Assembly: GCA_013204985.1 (NCBI GenBank)
Contig: JABMLG010000002.1
Coordinates: 62,001-126,000, forward strand
Direction of reading: 5' to 3'
DNA length: 64,000 bases
Origin: Microbacteriaceae bacterium VKM Ac-2855
GTDB lineage: Bacteria > Actinomycetota > Actinomycetes > Actinomycetales > Microbacteriaceae
Both the position numbers and the translations under genes were made by a program. This document shows positions 1 to 9,174 of this stretch, in pieces. Numbering within the stretch: the first letter of the stretch is position 1; each line of letters begins with the position of its first letter. The notes beneath the pieces are model-generated. The model did not search any database and had not been told where the DNA came from. It was given only the letters and a program-made list of their open reading frames with translations.

Positions 1-396
1 GGCGACCTCGAGATGAAGAGCGACGAGGACTCGGTGCGCACCTACATGTCCGCCGTGTTCCGCTGGGCGGAGGGGGAGCTCGAGCTGCGCGTGCCGGGCG
101 GCGAGAGCGGAGCCGAGTTCTTCGAGCGCTACGACGCCGTGGTGGCCGAGGCGGAGGCCTCGGGCTACGCGACGGCGGTGATCGTGAGTCACGGCGCCGC
201 GATCCGCTGCTGGACCGGGCTGCGCGGAGCCAATCTCGACTCCGCCTTCGTCGCCGAGCACGCCATCGACAACACCGGTGTCGTGGTGCTCGAAGGCAGC
301 GGCACGGAGTGGACGGTGCTGACCTGGGCCGGCGAGCCGGTCGGCGGTCTCGGCGCGACGTCGCCGTCCGGTCCGGCCGGCGACGTCACCGCCTAG
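1..396 (+). CDS. Histidine phosphatase family protein, C-terminal part
   Basis: The reading frame is open from the first base of the window (GDLEM...), so the N-terminus, including the expected RHG motif, lies outside. The visible 131 residues carry SHGAAIRCW, the second-histidine block of the phosphoglycerate-mutase-like histidine phosphatase fold, preceded by a GGESGAEFFERY segment typical of the family. The substrate cannot be told from this fragment; the family includes broad phosphomonoesterases and phosphoglycerate mutase-like enzymes. The gene converges on xylB with an 10 bp gap and no clear terminator. Confidence 0.8.
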   Translation, partial: GDLEMKSDEDSVRTYMSAVFRWAEGELELRVPGGESGAEFFERYDAVVAEAEASGYATAVIVSHGAAIRCWTGLRGANLDSAFVAEHAIDNTGVVVLEGSGTEWTVLTWAGEPVGGLGATSPSGPAGDVTA

Positions 397-406
397 CGCG
401 GCGCGG

Positions 407-1897
407 TCATCCGGCGTACCGGGCGTACTGCTCGCGGATGAGCGCGCGGGTGTCGGGAGCCGGTTCGGCCACCGTCGTCACCTGCCACGCCGGACGCTCG
501 CCCGTCAGTGCCCACGCGGCCTGCACCGCGGCGCCGTCGGCCACGTACTCGCCCGGCGTCGGTACGACGACCGGTGCGTCGAAGACCTGGGCGGCGATCG
601 CCTGCACCGCCGGGTTCTGCGCCGCGCCGCCGATGAGCAGGATGCGGGTGGCCGAGACTCCGAGCCGACGCACAGCGTCGAGTCCGTCGGCGAGGCCGCA
701 GAGCATGCCCTCGATCGATGCGCGCGCCAGGTTCGGCCGGGTCGTGGCGGCGAGGGTCATGCCGTTCAGGCTGGCGGTCGCGTCGGGCAGGTTCGGCGTG
801 CGCTCGCCTTCGAAGTACGGCACCAGGACGAGTCCGCCCGCACCCGGCTCCGCGTCCAGGGCGAGGCCGCCGAGCTCATCGAAGTCGACACCGAGCAGCG
901 CTGCCGTCGAGGCGATCACTCGAGCCGCGTTCAGCGTCGCGACCAGGGGGAGGAAGCGACCGCTCGCATCCGCGAAACCCGCGACCGTGCCGGAGGCGTC
1001 GCGGACGGAGTCGTCGGTCACCGCGAACACCGTGCCGCTCGTGCCGATGCTGACCACCACGTCGCCGGCTCGAGCACCGAGCCCGAGCGCGGCTCCGGCG
1101 TTGTCGCCGGCGCCGGGGCCGACGACGATGCCGGCCGGGATGGTGTGGAACGAAGGATCGCGGGAGTCGGCACCGGAATTGCCGGGCGTCGATCCGCACG
1201 ATTCCGCGGGTCTGAGCACTCGGGGCAGGAGTGCGATCACGTCGCGTCCTTCGTTTCGTACACCGGCCCCCGCTGCCTCGCGCGCCGGCCGTCCGAGCGC
1301 GCGCTCGAAGAGCTCGAGGTCGTAGCCGTTCTCACCCCAGTAGGACGTGCCGGAGGCGTCGGAGCGATCGGTGGTCAGTGCCTCGAGATCGGGGCCGAGA
1401 ATCGATTCGCCCACCGGGCCGTAGCCGAGCAGACGCCAGCTCAACCAATCGTGGGGAAGGGCCACGGCGGCGACGCGCGCCGCGTTCTCGGGCTCGGCGT
1501 CGCGCAGCCAGCGCAGCTTCGTCGCAGTGAACGAAGCGACCGGCACCGTGGCGGTGCGCCGCGCCCACTCCTCGGCCCCGAGTTCGTCGACGAGATCTCG
1601 CGCCGCCTGGGCGCTACGCGTGTCGTTCCAGAGCAGGGCCGGGCGGATGACCCGTCCTTCGGCGTCGAGCACGACCATGCCGTGCTGCTGCCCGCCGACC
1701 GAGATCGCGGCGACGTCCTCGAGGCCGCCCGCATCCGTGATCGCCGCATCGAGCGCCTGCCACCATGCGGCGGGGTCGACCTCGGTGCCGTCCGGATGCG
1801 CGCCGCGCCCCGTGCGCACGATCGCGCCGGTGTCGAGGTCGCGCACGACCACCTTGCAGCTCTGCGTCGACGAGTCGACTCCTGCGACGAGCGTCAT
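407..1897 (-). CDS. xylB: Xylulokinase
   Basis: Phosphorylates D-xylulose to xylulose 5-phosphate in the cytoplasm, the second step of xylose catabolism. It is a 496-residue FGGY-family kinase. The N-terminal nucleotide/sugar domain starts [10 protein letters not shown] (Asp8), a WNDTR motif lies near residue 90, and the catalytic-base region GAGDNAG (Asp265) opens the C-terminal ATPase domain, which has SIGTSGTVF and [14 protein letters not shown]. The start at 1897 is chosen because it gives the family N-terminus and follows GAGAGGAC-like Shine-Dalgarno sequence; an upstream in-frame extension would run through the hairpin and into xylA. It lies 76 nt downstream of xylA in the same operon. 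Confidence 0.95.
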   Translation of the reverse strand: MTLVAGVDSSTQSCKVVVRDLDTGAIVRTGRGAHPDGTEVDPAAWWQALDAAITDAGGLEDVAAISVGGQQHGMVVLDAEGRVIRPALLWNDTRSAQAARDLVDELGAEEWARRTATVPVASFTATKLRWLRDAEPENAARVAAVALPHDWLSWRLLGYGPVGESILGPDLEALTTDRSDASGTSYWGENGYDLELFERALGRPAREAAGAGVRNEGRDVIALLPRVLRPAESCGSTPGNSGADSRDPSFHTIPAGIVVGPGAGDNAGAALGLGARAGDVVVSIGTSGTVFAVTDDSVRDASGTVAGFADASGRFLPLVATLNAARVIASTAALLGVDFDELGGLALDAEPGAGGLVLVPYFEGERTPNLPDATASLNGMTLAATTRPNLARASIEGMLCGLADGLDAVRRLGVSATRILLIGGAAQNPAVQAIAAQVFDAPVVVPTPGEYVADGAAVQAAWALTGERPAWQVTTVAEPAPDTRALIREQYARYAG

Positions 1898-1919
1898 CGC
1901 TGCGTCCTCTCGAATGTGC

Positions 1920-1960
1920 GAGACGTTGCAGGAGTGGGCGACCCACTCCTGCAACGTCTC
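1920..1960. repeat. Perfect 19-bp inverted repeat between xylA and xylB (TGCAGGAG family)
   Basis: Arms 1920–1938 and 1942–1960 are perfectly complementary, with a 3-nt centre. The core TGCAGGAGTGGG recurs in hairpins at 32986–33012, 47672–47711 and 51298–51376. It sits between two co-transcribed genes, 13 nt beyond the xylA stop and 22 nt before the xylB start, and has no T-run. It is more likely an mRNA stability or attenuation element than a simple terminator; that role is inference. Confidence 0.85.
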
Positions 1961-1973
1961 GGAAGGGGGTGGG

Positions 1974-3164
1974 TCAGCGCGCGCCGAGCAGGTGCTCGGT
2001 GGCGAGCTGCTGCAGACGGACGAAGCCGAAGCCCTTGCCGCCGAGGTACGCGTCGGAGTCGAACGACTCGTACGCCGTGGTGTCGGCAAGGAGGTCGTCG
2101 TACGACTCGCCCTCGTTCAGCGTCGGCTCGGCGAGTTCGGCCACCTTCGCGGCCGCGAGAGCCTCCTGCACCTCGGGGTCGGCGCGGAAGGCCGCCGCAC
2201 GCTCCTTGAGCAGCAGGTAGGTGCGCATGTTGGCGCTCGCCGAATCCCAGACGCCGGTCTCGTCCTCGGTGCGCGAGGGCTTGTAGTCGAAGTGGCGCGG
2301 GCCGTCGTACGCGGGCACCCCGCCGGGGCCGCCGTTCTCGAGCAGGTCGACCAGCGAGAACGCGTTGTGCAGATCGCCATGGCCGAACACGAGGTCCTGG
2401 TCGTACTTGATTCCGCGCTGGCCGTTGAGGTCGATGTGGAAGAGCTTGCCGTGGTACAGCGCCTGGGCGATGCCGGCGGTGAAGTTCAGCCCGGCCATCT
2501 GCTCGTGGCCGACCTCGGGGTTCACGCCGACCAGTTCGGGGCGCTCGAGCGAGTTGATGAACGCGATCGCGTGACCGAGGGTCGGCAGCAGGATGTCGCC
2601 GCGGGGCTCGTTCGGCTTGGGCTCGATGGCGAAGCGGATGTCGTAGCCCTTGTCGGTGACGTAGTCGCCGAGCAGGTTCACGGCCTCGCGGTAGCGCTCC
2701 AGCGCCGAGCGCACGTCCTTGGCGGAGTCGTACTCCGCGCCCTCGCGTCCGCCCCACATCACGAAGGTCTTCGCGCCGAGCTCGGCGGCGAGGTCGAGGT
2801 TGCGGAGCACCTTGCGCAGCGCGAAGCGGCGAACGGCGCGGTCGTTGGAGGTGAAGCCGCCGTCCTTGAAGACGGGAGCACTGAACAGGTTCGTGGTCAC
2901 CATCGGCACGATCACGCCGGTGTCCGCGAGCACCTGCTTCAGGCGATCGATCTGGGTCTGGCGCTCGGCATCCGTGGAGCCGAAGGCGAACAGGTCGTCG
3001 TCGTGGAAGGTGAGGCCGTAGGCGCCCAGTTCGCTGAGCTTCTCGACGGCGTGGACGACATCGAGGGCGGGGCGCGTCGGACCGCCGAACGGGTCCGTGC
3101 CGTTGTAGCCGATAGTCCAGAGGCCGAAGGAGAACTTGTCGGCGCGGGTGGGGGTGAGGGACAT
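1974..3164 (-). CDS. xylA: Xylose isomerase
   Basis: Interconverts D-xylose and D-xylulose. The 396-residue protein is the short actinobacterial (Streptomyces/Arthrobacter) type. Every metal and catalytic residue known from the Streptomyces enzyme falls at the same number: His54, Asp57, Glu181, Lys183, Glu217, His220, Asp245, Asp255, Asp257 and Asp287. The start at 3164 is preceded by a GGAAAGGA ribosome-binding site. It is first in the xylAB operon and divergent from the phosphatase-family gene at 3285. No xyl transporter or XylR is adjacent; the ABC loci further right may supply xylose-containing oligosaccharides. Confidence 0.98.
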   Translation of the reverse strand: MSLTPTRADKFSFGLWTIGYNGTDPFGGPTRPALDVVHAVEKLSELGAYGLTFHDDDLFAFGSTDAERQTQIDRLKQVLADTGVIVPMVTTNLFSAPVFKDGGFTSNDRAVRRFALRKVLRNLDLAAELGAKTFVMWGGREGAEYDSAKDVRSALERYREAVNLLGDYVTDKGYDIRFAIEPKPNEPRGDILLPTLGHAIAFINSLERPELVGVNPEVGHEQMAGLNFTAGIAQALYHGKLFHIDLNGQRGIKYDQDLVFGHGDLHNAFSLVDLLENGGPGGVPAYDGPRHFDYKPSRTEDETGVWDSASANMRTYLLLKERAAAFRADPEVQEALAAAKVAELAEPTLNEGESYDDLLADTTAYESFDSDAYLGGKGFGFVRLQQLATEHLLGAR

Positions 3165-3196
3165 GGATCCGGTCCTTTCCGGCGACGTCGCCGAAT

Positions 3197-3213
3197 TGTT
3201 GGTTTACGCAACA
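3197..3213. promoter_or_regulatory. Candidate xylAB operator
   Basis: TGTTG and CAACA form a 5-bp inverted repeat around 7 bp in an AT-richer patch about 33 nt upstream of xylA. Position and form suit a ROK/XylR- or LacI-type repressor site. There is only one copy in the window, so support is weak. Confidence 0.3.
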
Positions 3214-3272
3214 TATGGCAGAATCGACGGATGCGCAAGATGCAAGCCCGAAAGTCGTTCAGCCCGGGGCCG

Positions 3273-3278
3273 TAGCCT
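3273..3278 (+). promoter_or_regulatory. -10 box of a leaderless promoter
   Basis: TAGCCT ends 6 nt before the ATG at 3285, the spacing expected if transcription starts on the initiation codon. No Shine-Dalgarno sequence is present. Confidence 0.45.
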
Positions 3279-3284
3279 GAAGGC

Positions 3285-4079
3285 ATGACGGATGCCCCGC
3301 TGATCGGCCCGCTCCCGCCGCCCGAGCTGCACGTGATGACGTTCAACATCCGCCGCCCCGTTCCGCACCTCTCCCGATCGCATCCCGATCGCTGGTCGAA
3401 TCGGCAGGAGCACGTGCGACGGATGCTCGCTGCGGAACGGCCCGCGATCCTCGGTCTGCAGGAGGCGATGCCGGGGCAGCTCGCGGTGGTGTCGGAGGCT
3501 CTGGGTGGCCGGCGCGCGCTCGGCTACGGCCGCGACGCGGATCTCGGCGGCGAGAGGGTGGCGCTGTTCGTGGACGAGGATCGTCTCGACGTGCTCGCCT
3601 GGGACCAGCTGGCGCTGTCGGCCACGCCGACCGTGCCGGGCTCGCGCAGCTGGGGCGCGCCGTACGCACGGACCGCGGTGATCGCCCGGTTGCGGGATCG
3701 CACCAGCCGCGCCGAGTTCACGGTGGTGAACACGCACCTCGATGTGGTCTCCGCGCGGGCGCGGGTGCAGGGTGCCCGGATGATCGCAGAACTGGTGGCG
3801 GGGGTTCCCGCGATCGTGCTGGGCGACGCCAACGCCGCGATCGGCTCCGCTCCGTTCCGTGCGCTCGCGCCTCTCGAGGACGCCTGGAGCATCGCGGGGG
3901 AGGTGCTGACCGAGGAGTGGGGCACCCGGCCGAGCTACCGCTCGCCGCGGGCGGGTCGACGCATCGACTGGCTGCTGGTCAGCCCCGGGATCCGGGTGCT
4001 GCGCGCCGGGATCAACGCCGCGGCGGCCGCCGCATCCGACCACCTCCCGGTGCAGGCCGCGTTGCGGGTGGCCGCATGA
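3285..4079 (+). CDS. Endonuclease/exonuclease/phosphatase family protein
   Basis: A 264-residue metal-dependent phosphohydrolase of the EEP (DNase I-like) fold. Motifs occur in order: TFNIR (about residue 20), LQEA (metal-binding Glu), NTHLD (about 145), GDANA (about 175), RIDWLLVS and a terminal SDHLPV with the catalytic Asp-His pair. There is no signal peptide or membrane segment, so it is cytoplasmic. Family members act on nucleic acids, inositol phosphates or phospholipids, and the substrate here is unknown. The next gene starts inside its stop codon (ATGA), so the two are translationally coupled. Confidence 0.85.
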   Translation: MTDAPLIGPLPPPELHVMTFNIRRPVPHLSRSHPDRWSNRQEHVRRMLAAERPAILGLQEAMPGQLAVVSEALGGRRALGYGRDADLGGERVALFVDEDRLDVLAWDQLALSATPTVPGSRSWGAPYARTAVIARLRDRTSRAEFTVVNTHLDVVSARARVQGARMIAELVAGVPAIVLGDANAAIGSAPFRALAPLEDAWSIAGEVLTEEWGTRPSYRSPRAGRRIDWLLVSPGIRVLRAGINAAAAAASDHLPVQAALRVAA

Positions 4080-4654
4080 GCGCCGCGTTCCGCCGGGTGC
4101 ACGACGACTTCCTGCGCCCCCCGCGCGGCGCCGCGATGTGGCTCGCCGACGGCGTGCGTCTGCTGGGCGTGCTCAGCATGCTCGCCACGCTGATCTTCTT
4201 CTCGCCGGTCGACGCCGGGATGTTCTCGCTCGCCCTGTTCGGCGTCGTCCTGCCACGGATGCTCGGCGTGCGCGCCGGGCTCGACGCGGCGTTCGGCCTG
4301 AGTGTCCTCGTGGCCGCCTGGAGCAGCGTCTTCGAGCTGTACCTCAGCGTCCGCTGGTGGGATCTGCCGGTGCACTTCGTGCTGAACGGGCTGTCGGCCG
4401 TGATCGGAGTCGCGCTGCTGCAGCGTTTCGGGGCCCTTCCGGAACTGCCGAGGACGGCGCTCGCGGTGCTGACGGCCACCCTGGGCGTGACGATCGGCGT
4501 GATCTGGGAGTGGGGCGAGTGGGCGGGCCACACGTTCCTCGACCCGACGATCTTCGTCGGCTACCGCGACACGCTGGGCGATCTCGCCGTGGGCGGCGCG
4601 GGCTCGCTCCTGGCCGGTCTCGCCGCGCGCTGGCTGCTCGCCGACCGGCGGTGA
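4076..4654 (+). CDS. Multi-pass membrane protein, DUF2238/YjdF-like
   Basis: 192 residues with about five or six hydrophobic segments and no signal peptide. The region from about residue 90 carries a WDLPVHFVLNG segment, a long WEWGEWAG stretch and DTLGDLAVGGAGSLLAG. This pattern of buried Trp/Glu and a DTxGDL signature resembles the DUF2238 (YjdF) integral membrane family, whose role is unknown. The ATGA overlap with the phosphatase-family gene fixes the start. Function is not assigned; the similarity is by motif recall only. Confidence 0.65.
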   Translation: MSAAFRRVHDDFLRPPRGAAMWLADGVRLLGVLSMLATLIFFSPVDAGMFSLALFGVVLPRMLGVRAGLDAAFGLSVLVAAWSSVFELYLSVRWWDLPVHFVLNGLSAVIGVALLQRFGALPELPRTALAVLTATLGVTIGVIWEWGEWAGHTFLDPTIFVGYRDTLGDLAVGGAGSLLAGLAARWLLADRR

Positions 4655-4672
4655 GTCCGGTCGCGCCACCGC

Positions 4673-5479
4673 TCAGGCGACCGACGCCCGCCGGGTGGCC
4701 TGCAGGCGGATGAGCACTGTTGCGACGAGCACGACCACGGCGGCGACGAGGGCGGTGACGCCGGCCGGGGTCGACAGCAGCTCTCCGCCGAGGCGACCGA
4801 CCGCGACCCAGGCCAGGCCCCAGCACAGCGAGAGCATCGGGGCGATCCGACCGCGCCCCGTGATCGCGAGCAGCAGCCCGACCAGACCGGCGACGGCGAG
4901 CACGATCACGGCCCAGACGCCGGCCGCAGGGCCGTCGGCGCTGCCGACACCGGCGCCGACCAGTGCGGCGGTCACGTTGGCCGCGGTCGCGACGCAGACC
5001 CAGCCGAGGTAGAGGCCGACGGTGCCGTCGGTCACGATCGCGTCCACCGCACCGCTCGACGGGGTGCGCACCACGATCACGAAGCATCGTGCGAGCACGG
5101 CGAGCAGCACGGCGATCACGATCACGCTGAGCGTCAGGAATCCGGCCTGCACCACCAGGATCCACGCCGCGTTGAGCAGCAGGCTCGCAGCGACCCAGTA
5201 GCCGAGTCGCCGGTGCCGATCGCGCGTCGCCTGTGCGGGCAGGAACTGCCAGATCGCGTAGGCGACGAGGCCGAGGTAGATCACGCTCCAGATCGAGAAC
5301 GCCGGAGTGTCGGGGGCGATCGGTGTGGACGTGGCGCTGAGGGCGCCTCCCGCCGCGTCCTGGATCTTCGTACCGCCCGCGGCTCCGGAGCCGATGAAGG
5401 ATCCGATGATCGCGAGGACCGCGCTGACGGCGACGACGCTCTGGCGAACACGGTCCGCTCGGGTGGGGGATGCGGTCAT
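4673..5479 (-). CDS. TspO/MBR-related tryptophan-rich membrane protein
   Basis: 268 residues with about seven or eight transmembrane helices. The segment PDTPAFSIWSVIYLGLVAY near residue 60 matches the signature of the TspO/MBR-like group (tryptophan-rich sensory protein). TspO proteins bind tetrapyrroles and sterols, but this longer version is only a distant relative and no ligand is implied. It is convergent with the preceding membrane gene (18 bp gap). A GAGGAGCAG ribosome-binding site precedes the ATG at 5479. Confidence 0.65.
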   Translation of the reverse strand: MTASPTRADRVRQSVVAVSAVLAIIGSFIGSGAAGGTKIQDAAGGALSATSTPIAPDTPAFSIWSVIYLGLVAYAIWQFLPAQATRDRHRRLGYWVAASLLLNAAWILVVQAGFLTLSVIVIAVLLAVLARCFVIVVRTPSSGAVDAIVTDGTVGLYLGWVCVATAANVTAALVGAGVGSADGPAAGVWAVIVLAVAGLVGLLLAITGRGRIAPMLSLCWGLAWVAVGRLGGELLSTPAGVTALVAAVVVLVATVLIRLQATRRASVA

Positions 5480-5564
5480 GGTCTGCTCCTCGATGCTCAG
5501 CTGGCTGAGTAACCAGGTTAGAACAGCGGCACCCGCGCGGCGAGGGCTTGCAATCGGCCGGCGA

Positions 5565-6581
5565 CTACGGCAGTGAGCGGACCGAGTCCCGCTGGATCAC
5601 GGGCATCGGTACGAGACGATGCTCGGGTTCGCCGCCTGACAGCAGGATGTCGACCGCTTCACGGCCCATCTGCTCGTACGGGATGCGCGCCGTCGTCAGT
5701 CCGGGGCGCAGGTAGGCCGCGATCTCGTCGTCGTCGAAGGAGGCGACCGAGACGTCGTCGGGGATGCGCAGACCGCGCTCCTGCAACGCCTGATAGAGGC
5801 CGAAGGCGATGCGGTCGTTGAGGCACAGCACGGCGGTGATCTCGACGCCGCTGTCGAGCATCCGCATTGCCGCCTCGTACGCGGGCGCGGGATCCCAGGG
5901 CAGCACGGGCGTGCGGATCACCGGCTGCACGCCGAATTCGTCGAAGGCGCGCGCGATCCCGGCGAAGCGCAGGGCGACGGTCGCGGAGACGCGCGGGTCG
6001 ACCATCGCCGCGGGCCAATCGCCGAGCACGGCGATGCGGCGATGCCCCGCGTCCAGCAGCACTCGGCCGATCTCGTAGCCGGACGTGTTCTCGTCGGGGA
6101 GCACCGAGGACTCGCCGGTGCTGCTGCTCGCGTTCAGCAGCACGACGGGAACGTCGGAGGACACCGGTGGCACGTCGATCTGCTTCGCGCCCATCAGCCC
6201 GACGATGATGCCGTCGGCGCGCCGATCGAGCATCGCCTCGAGTGCGGGTCTCGTGCGGGCCGCCTCGCGACCCGTCTCGGCGATCAGCACCGTGTGATCC
6301 TGCTGCTCCGCCGTGTCGAGCACCCCGCGGATCATCGCCGAGGCGAACCGGGTGATCGTCACCTCGTCCGAGAGGAAGCCGATCGTGCGGGTCTTTCCCA
6401 TCCGCAGGCTCTGCGCTGCTGGATTGGGCCGATAGTCGAGTTCGGCGGCGGCGGTGCGCACCCGCTCGACGGCATCGGCCGAGAGGCGCGAGCCCGGTCG
6501 CTCGTTGAGGATGAGGCTCACGGCGGTCTTCGAGAGCCCGGCGCGCGCGGCGACATCCGCGAGCGTGGCGCGCTTCGTCAT
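5565..6581 (-). CDS. LacI-family repressor of the fructoside/GH32 operon
   Basis: 338 residues. The N-terminal helix-turn-helix TLADVAARAGLSKTAVSLIL (residues 5–24) is followed by the hinge YRPNPAAQSLRMGKT and a periplasmic-binding-protein-like sensor domain (from about 62), ending in the usual SVASFDDDEIAAYLRPGLTT region. The start at 6581 follows an AAGGGAGAG site; an upstream extension would cross it. It is divergent from the GH32/ABC operon, whose promoter carries the 20-bp palindrome at 6707–6726. By position it controls that operon, probably released by a fructose-containing sugar (inference). Confidence 0.92.
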   Translation of the reverse strand: MTKRATLADVAARAGLSKTAVSLILNERPGSRLSADAVERVRTAAAELDYRPNPAAQSLRMGKTRTIGFLSDEVTITRFASAMIRGVLDTAEQQDHTVLIAETGREAARTRPALEAMLDRRADGIIVGLMGAKQIDVPPVSSDVPVVLLNASSSTGESSVLPDENTSGYEIGRVLLDAGHRRIAVLGDWPAAMVDPRVSATVALRFAGIARAFDEFGVQPVIRTPVLPWDPAPAYEAAMRMLDSGVEITAVLCLNDRIAFGLYQALQERGLRIPDDVSVASFDDDEIAAYLRPGLTTARIPYEQMGREAVDILLSGGEPEHRLVPMPVIQRDSVRSLP

Positions 6582-6673
6582 CCGCTCTCCCTTTCGTCGA
6601 CCCAAGTTTAGGGAGTCCGGCGCGCGAATCCCGGCGCGGACCTGTGGGGGCTGAATCAATTTAGCGGATTCCC

Positions 6674-6702
6674 TTGTCCGGTGTCGCTCCGCGTGTTAGC
6701 TT
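6674..6702 (+). promoter_or_regulatory. Candidate promoter of the GH32/ABC operon
   Basis: TTGTCC (6674–6679), a 17-nt spacer and TAGCTT (6697–6702) form a sigma-70-like promoter. The operator palindrome begins 5 nt downstream, at the expected transcription start. Confidence 0.5.
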
Positions 6703-6706
6703 CAGG

Positions 6707-6726
6707 GCGCTAAAAGCTTTTAGCGC
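6707..6726. promoter_or_regulatory. LacI-type operator, perfect 20-bp palindrome
   Basis: GCGCTAAAAGCTTTTAGCGC is exactly self-complementary and centred on a CG-free AGCT core. It lies on the predicted transcription start of the operon at 6789, where a bound repressor would block initiation or early elongation. A related half-site, TTTAGCG, occurs at 6659–6665. The cognate regulator is presumably the divergent LacI protein. Confidence 0.85.
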
Positions 6727-6788
6727 CGGATCGGAGCCCGATCCACCTCGCACCATGCAGCAGCAGAATCCCGTTCGAAGGAGAACCG

Positions 6789-8102
6789 GTGAACCTCACC
6801 TCCGCCACCACCCGACGCCTCGTCCGCACAGCGATCGCCGTCGCCGCCGTCGGCACCCTCACCCTCGGCCTCTCGGCCTGCTCCTCCGCCGGCGGCGGCG
6901 GAGACGGCCGCGGCGGCCAGCTCACGCTCTGGACCCACAACGCCGGCAACGACACCGAACTGGCCGCGATCCAGCAGATCGTCGACGACTACAACGCGAG
7001 CCAGGACACCAACACGGTGAAGGTCCAGGCCTTTCCGCAGGACTCGTACAACGATTCCGTCGTCGCGGCCGCCGCGGCGGGCAAGCTGCCCTGCATCGTC
7101 GACATCGACGGGCCGAACGTGCCGAACTGGGCCTGGGCGAAGTACCTCACTCCCCTCGAACTGGAGGGAGTCGATCTCGACTCCTTCCTGCCGTCGGTGA
7201 AGGGCACGTGGAACGACGAGATCTACTCGATCGGCTACTACGACGTCGCGCTCACGATGCTGGCGAAGAAGTCGGTCCTCGAGGGCAACGGCATCCGCAT
7301 CCCCACCACGGATGCGCCGTGGACGAAGGACGAGTTCGCCTCCGCCCTCGCCGCACTCAAGGCGACCGGCGAATGGGACTACCCGCTCGATCTCGGCACC
7401 GCAGGCACGGGGGAGTGGCTGCCGTACGCCTACTCGCCGTTCCTGCAGTCGGCGGGAGGCGACCTGATCGACCGCGACGACTACCTCACGGCGGATGGCG
7501 CGCTGAACGGGCCGGATGCGGTCGCCTTCGCGGACTGGTTCCAGGGCCTTATCGCCGACGGCTACGCCGCCAAGAAGAGCGGCGAGGACTCGACGCTCGA
7601 CTTCCAGAACGGCGAGTCGGCGATCCTGTACTCGGGCAGCTGGGCGTACTCCTCCTCGAAGGAGGCCTTCGGCGACGACCTCGTCGCGCTGCCGAGCGTC
7701 GACCTCGGTGACGGCCCGAAGATCGGTGGCGGCTCGTGGCAGTGGGGTGTGACCACGGGCTGCGCCGACACCGCCGCCGCGATGGACTACCTCGCCTTCT
7801 CGCTGAAGCCCGAGAACATCGCCGCCGTGGCCGAAGCCACCGGCACCATCCCCGCCACCTCCGAAGCCGCGGCCCTGGTGCCGGGCTACGAGGAGGGCGG
7901 CGACCTCGCGCAGTTCCGCGAGTACTCCGCGACGTACGCCGAGCTGCGCCCGCAGACGCCGGCCTACCCGTTCATCTCGACGGAGTTCGCCAACGCGATG
8001 TCGGACATCATCGACGGCGGCGACCCGCAGTCGGTGCTCGACACCGCGGTGAAGAACATCGACAACAACATCTCGACCAACGACGGGTACACCCAGAAAT
8101 AG
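6789..8102 (+). CDS. Sugar ABC transporter substrate-binding lipoprotein (CUT1)
   Basis: 437 residues. A Sec signal peptide ends in the lipobox LSAC (Cys about 31), giving a membrane-anchored extracellular binding protein. The mature part shows the family-1 solute-binding fold: QLTLWTHNAGNDTE near the N-terminus, FQNGESAILYSGSWAY and a GGGSWQWGV block in the middle. GTG at 6789 is the start because AAGGAG (6778–6783) precedes it by 5 nt. Two permeases and a GH32 enzyme follow, which suggests fructo-oligosaccharides or sucrose as ligand (inference from context). Confidence 0.93.
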   Translation: MNLTSATTRRLVRTAIAVAAVGTLTLGLSACSSAGGGGDGRGGQLTLWTHNAGNDTELAAIQQIVDDYNASQDTNTVKVQAFPQDSYNDSVVAAAAAGKLPCIVDIDGPNVPNWAWAKYLTPLELEGVDLDSFLPSVKGTWNDEIYSIGYYDVALTMLAKKSVLEGNGIRIPTTDAPWTKDEFASALAALKATGEWDYPLDLGTAGTGEWLPYAYSPFLQSAGGDLIDRDDYLTADGALNGPDAVAFADWFQGLIADGYAAKKSGEDSTLDFQNGESAILYSGSWAYSSSKEAFGDDLVALPSVDLGDGPKIGGGSWQWGVTTGCADTAAAMDYLAFSLKPENIAAVAEATGTIPATSEAAALVPGYEEGGDLAQFREYSATYAELRPQTPAYPFISTEFANAMSDIIDGGDPQSVLDTAVKNIDNNISTNDGYTQK

Positions 8103-8109
8103 TTCGCCC

Positions 8110-8180
8110 GCGAGGGATCCTTCCCCGGTTCGAGGGACCCGCCGAGTGCGGGTCCCTCGAACGCAGAAGGGGTCCCTCGC
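8110..8180. repeat. Nested double inverted repeat between binding-protein and permease genes (GAGGGACCC family)
   Basis: An outer stem (8110–8123 with 8166–8180, one bulge or mismatch) encloses an inner perfect 15-bp stem (8128–8142 with 8148–8162). Both contain the word GAGGGACCC or GAGGGATCC. It starts 7 nt after the binding-protein stop and ends 16 nt before the permease start. Position suggests partial termination or 3'-end protection, leaving more binding protein than permease; this is inference. Confidence 0.85.
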
Positions 8181-8196
8181 AGAGAGCTAGGAGACG

Positions 8197-9171
8197 ATGA
8201 TGACTTCGACCCAGTCCCCGACGATCGCGCCCCTCGAGGGCGTCGCCGTCGAGACCCTCGCCCGGCTGCCGCATCGGCCGCACCGCCGACACGACCGCAG
8301 CTACCGTCAGGAGCGCCTCGCCGGGCTCGCGATGGTGGCCCCCGCCCTCATCCTGCTCGCGATGTTCGTGCTCGTGCCGGCGGTACTCGCCTTCGGCCTG
8401 GCGTTCACGAACGCGCGGCTGATCTCGCCCTACCCGGCCGAGTTCTCGGGGCTGGACAACTTCATCCGACTGTTCCAGGACGCCTCCTTCGGTCGCGCAC
8501 TGCTGAACGTCGCGTACTTCGCGATCGTCGTGGTGCCGCTGCAAGCCGGGCTCGCGCTCGTGATGGCGATCCTGATCAACACGAAGATCCGCGGCACCAC
8601 CTTCTTCCGCACCGTCTACTTCCTGCCCGTCGTCACGTCGATGGTCGTGGTCTCGCTGCTCTGGGCTTTTATGTATCAGCAGGACGGCCTGCTGAACGTG
8701 ATCATCCGCAACGTCACCTTCGGTCTCGTGCAGGGTCCGGACTGGCTCGGTGACACGGCGACCTCGATGCCGGCGATCATCCTGATGTCGGTCTGGCAGG
8801 GCGTGGGCTTCCACATGATCATCTGGCTCTCGGGCCTGCAGACCATCTCGGCCGAGCTGTACGAAGCGGCCGACATCGACGGAACCTCCGCGTGGCAGAA
8901 GTTCCGGTACATCACCTGGCCGGGGCTGGCCGCGACGCGCAGCCTGATCCTGGTCACCATCACGATCGCCGCGCTCGGCCTGTTCACCCAGGTCAGCGTG
9001 ATGACCCAGGGCGGCCCGCTCGACTCGACCACCACCGTCGTCTACCAGGCCGTCGAATCCGGATTCCGTCAGCAGGAGACCGGCTACGCCTCCGCTATCT
9101 CGCTCGTCTTCTTCGCGATCGTCCTCGTGATCTCCGGCGTGCAGCGCTACCTGACCCGAGAGAAGGCATAG
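8197..9171 (+). CDS. Sugar ABC transporter permease, MalF-type
   Basis: 324 residues with an about 45-residue cytoplasmic N-terminal tail and six predicted transmembrane helices. The ATPase-docking EAA loop reads EAADIDGTSAWQKFRYITWP at about residue 230. It forms the membrane channel with the product of 9175–10116. The start is preceded by a GAGACGATG-type site in the stretch after the long hairpin. No ATPase is encoded in the operon. Confidence 0.95.
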   Translation: MMTSTQSPTIAPLEGVAVETLARLPHRPHRRHDRSYRQERLAGLAMVAPALILLAMFVLVPAVLAFGLAFTNARLISPYPAEFSGLDNFIRLFQDASFGRALLNVAYFAIVVVPLQAGLALVMAILINTKIRGTTFFRTVYFLPVVTSMVVVSLLWAFMYQQDGLLNVIIRNVTFGLVQGPDWLGDTATSMPAIILMSVWQGVGFHMIIWLSGLQTISAELYEAADIDGTSAWQKFRYITWPGLAATRSLILVTITIAALGLFTQVSVMTQGGPLDSTTTVVYQAVESGFRQQETGYASAISLVFFAIVLVISGVQRYLTREKA

Positions 9172-9174
9172 ACC

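Noticed and set aside
6581-6788. Insertion sequence or phage remnants around the sugar loci
   Set aside because: No transposase, integrase or terminal inverted repeats with target duplications were seen anywhere in the window; base composition is even throughout.
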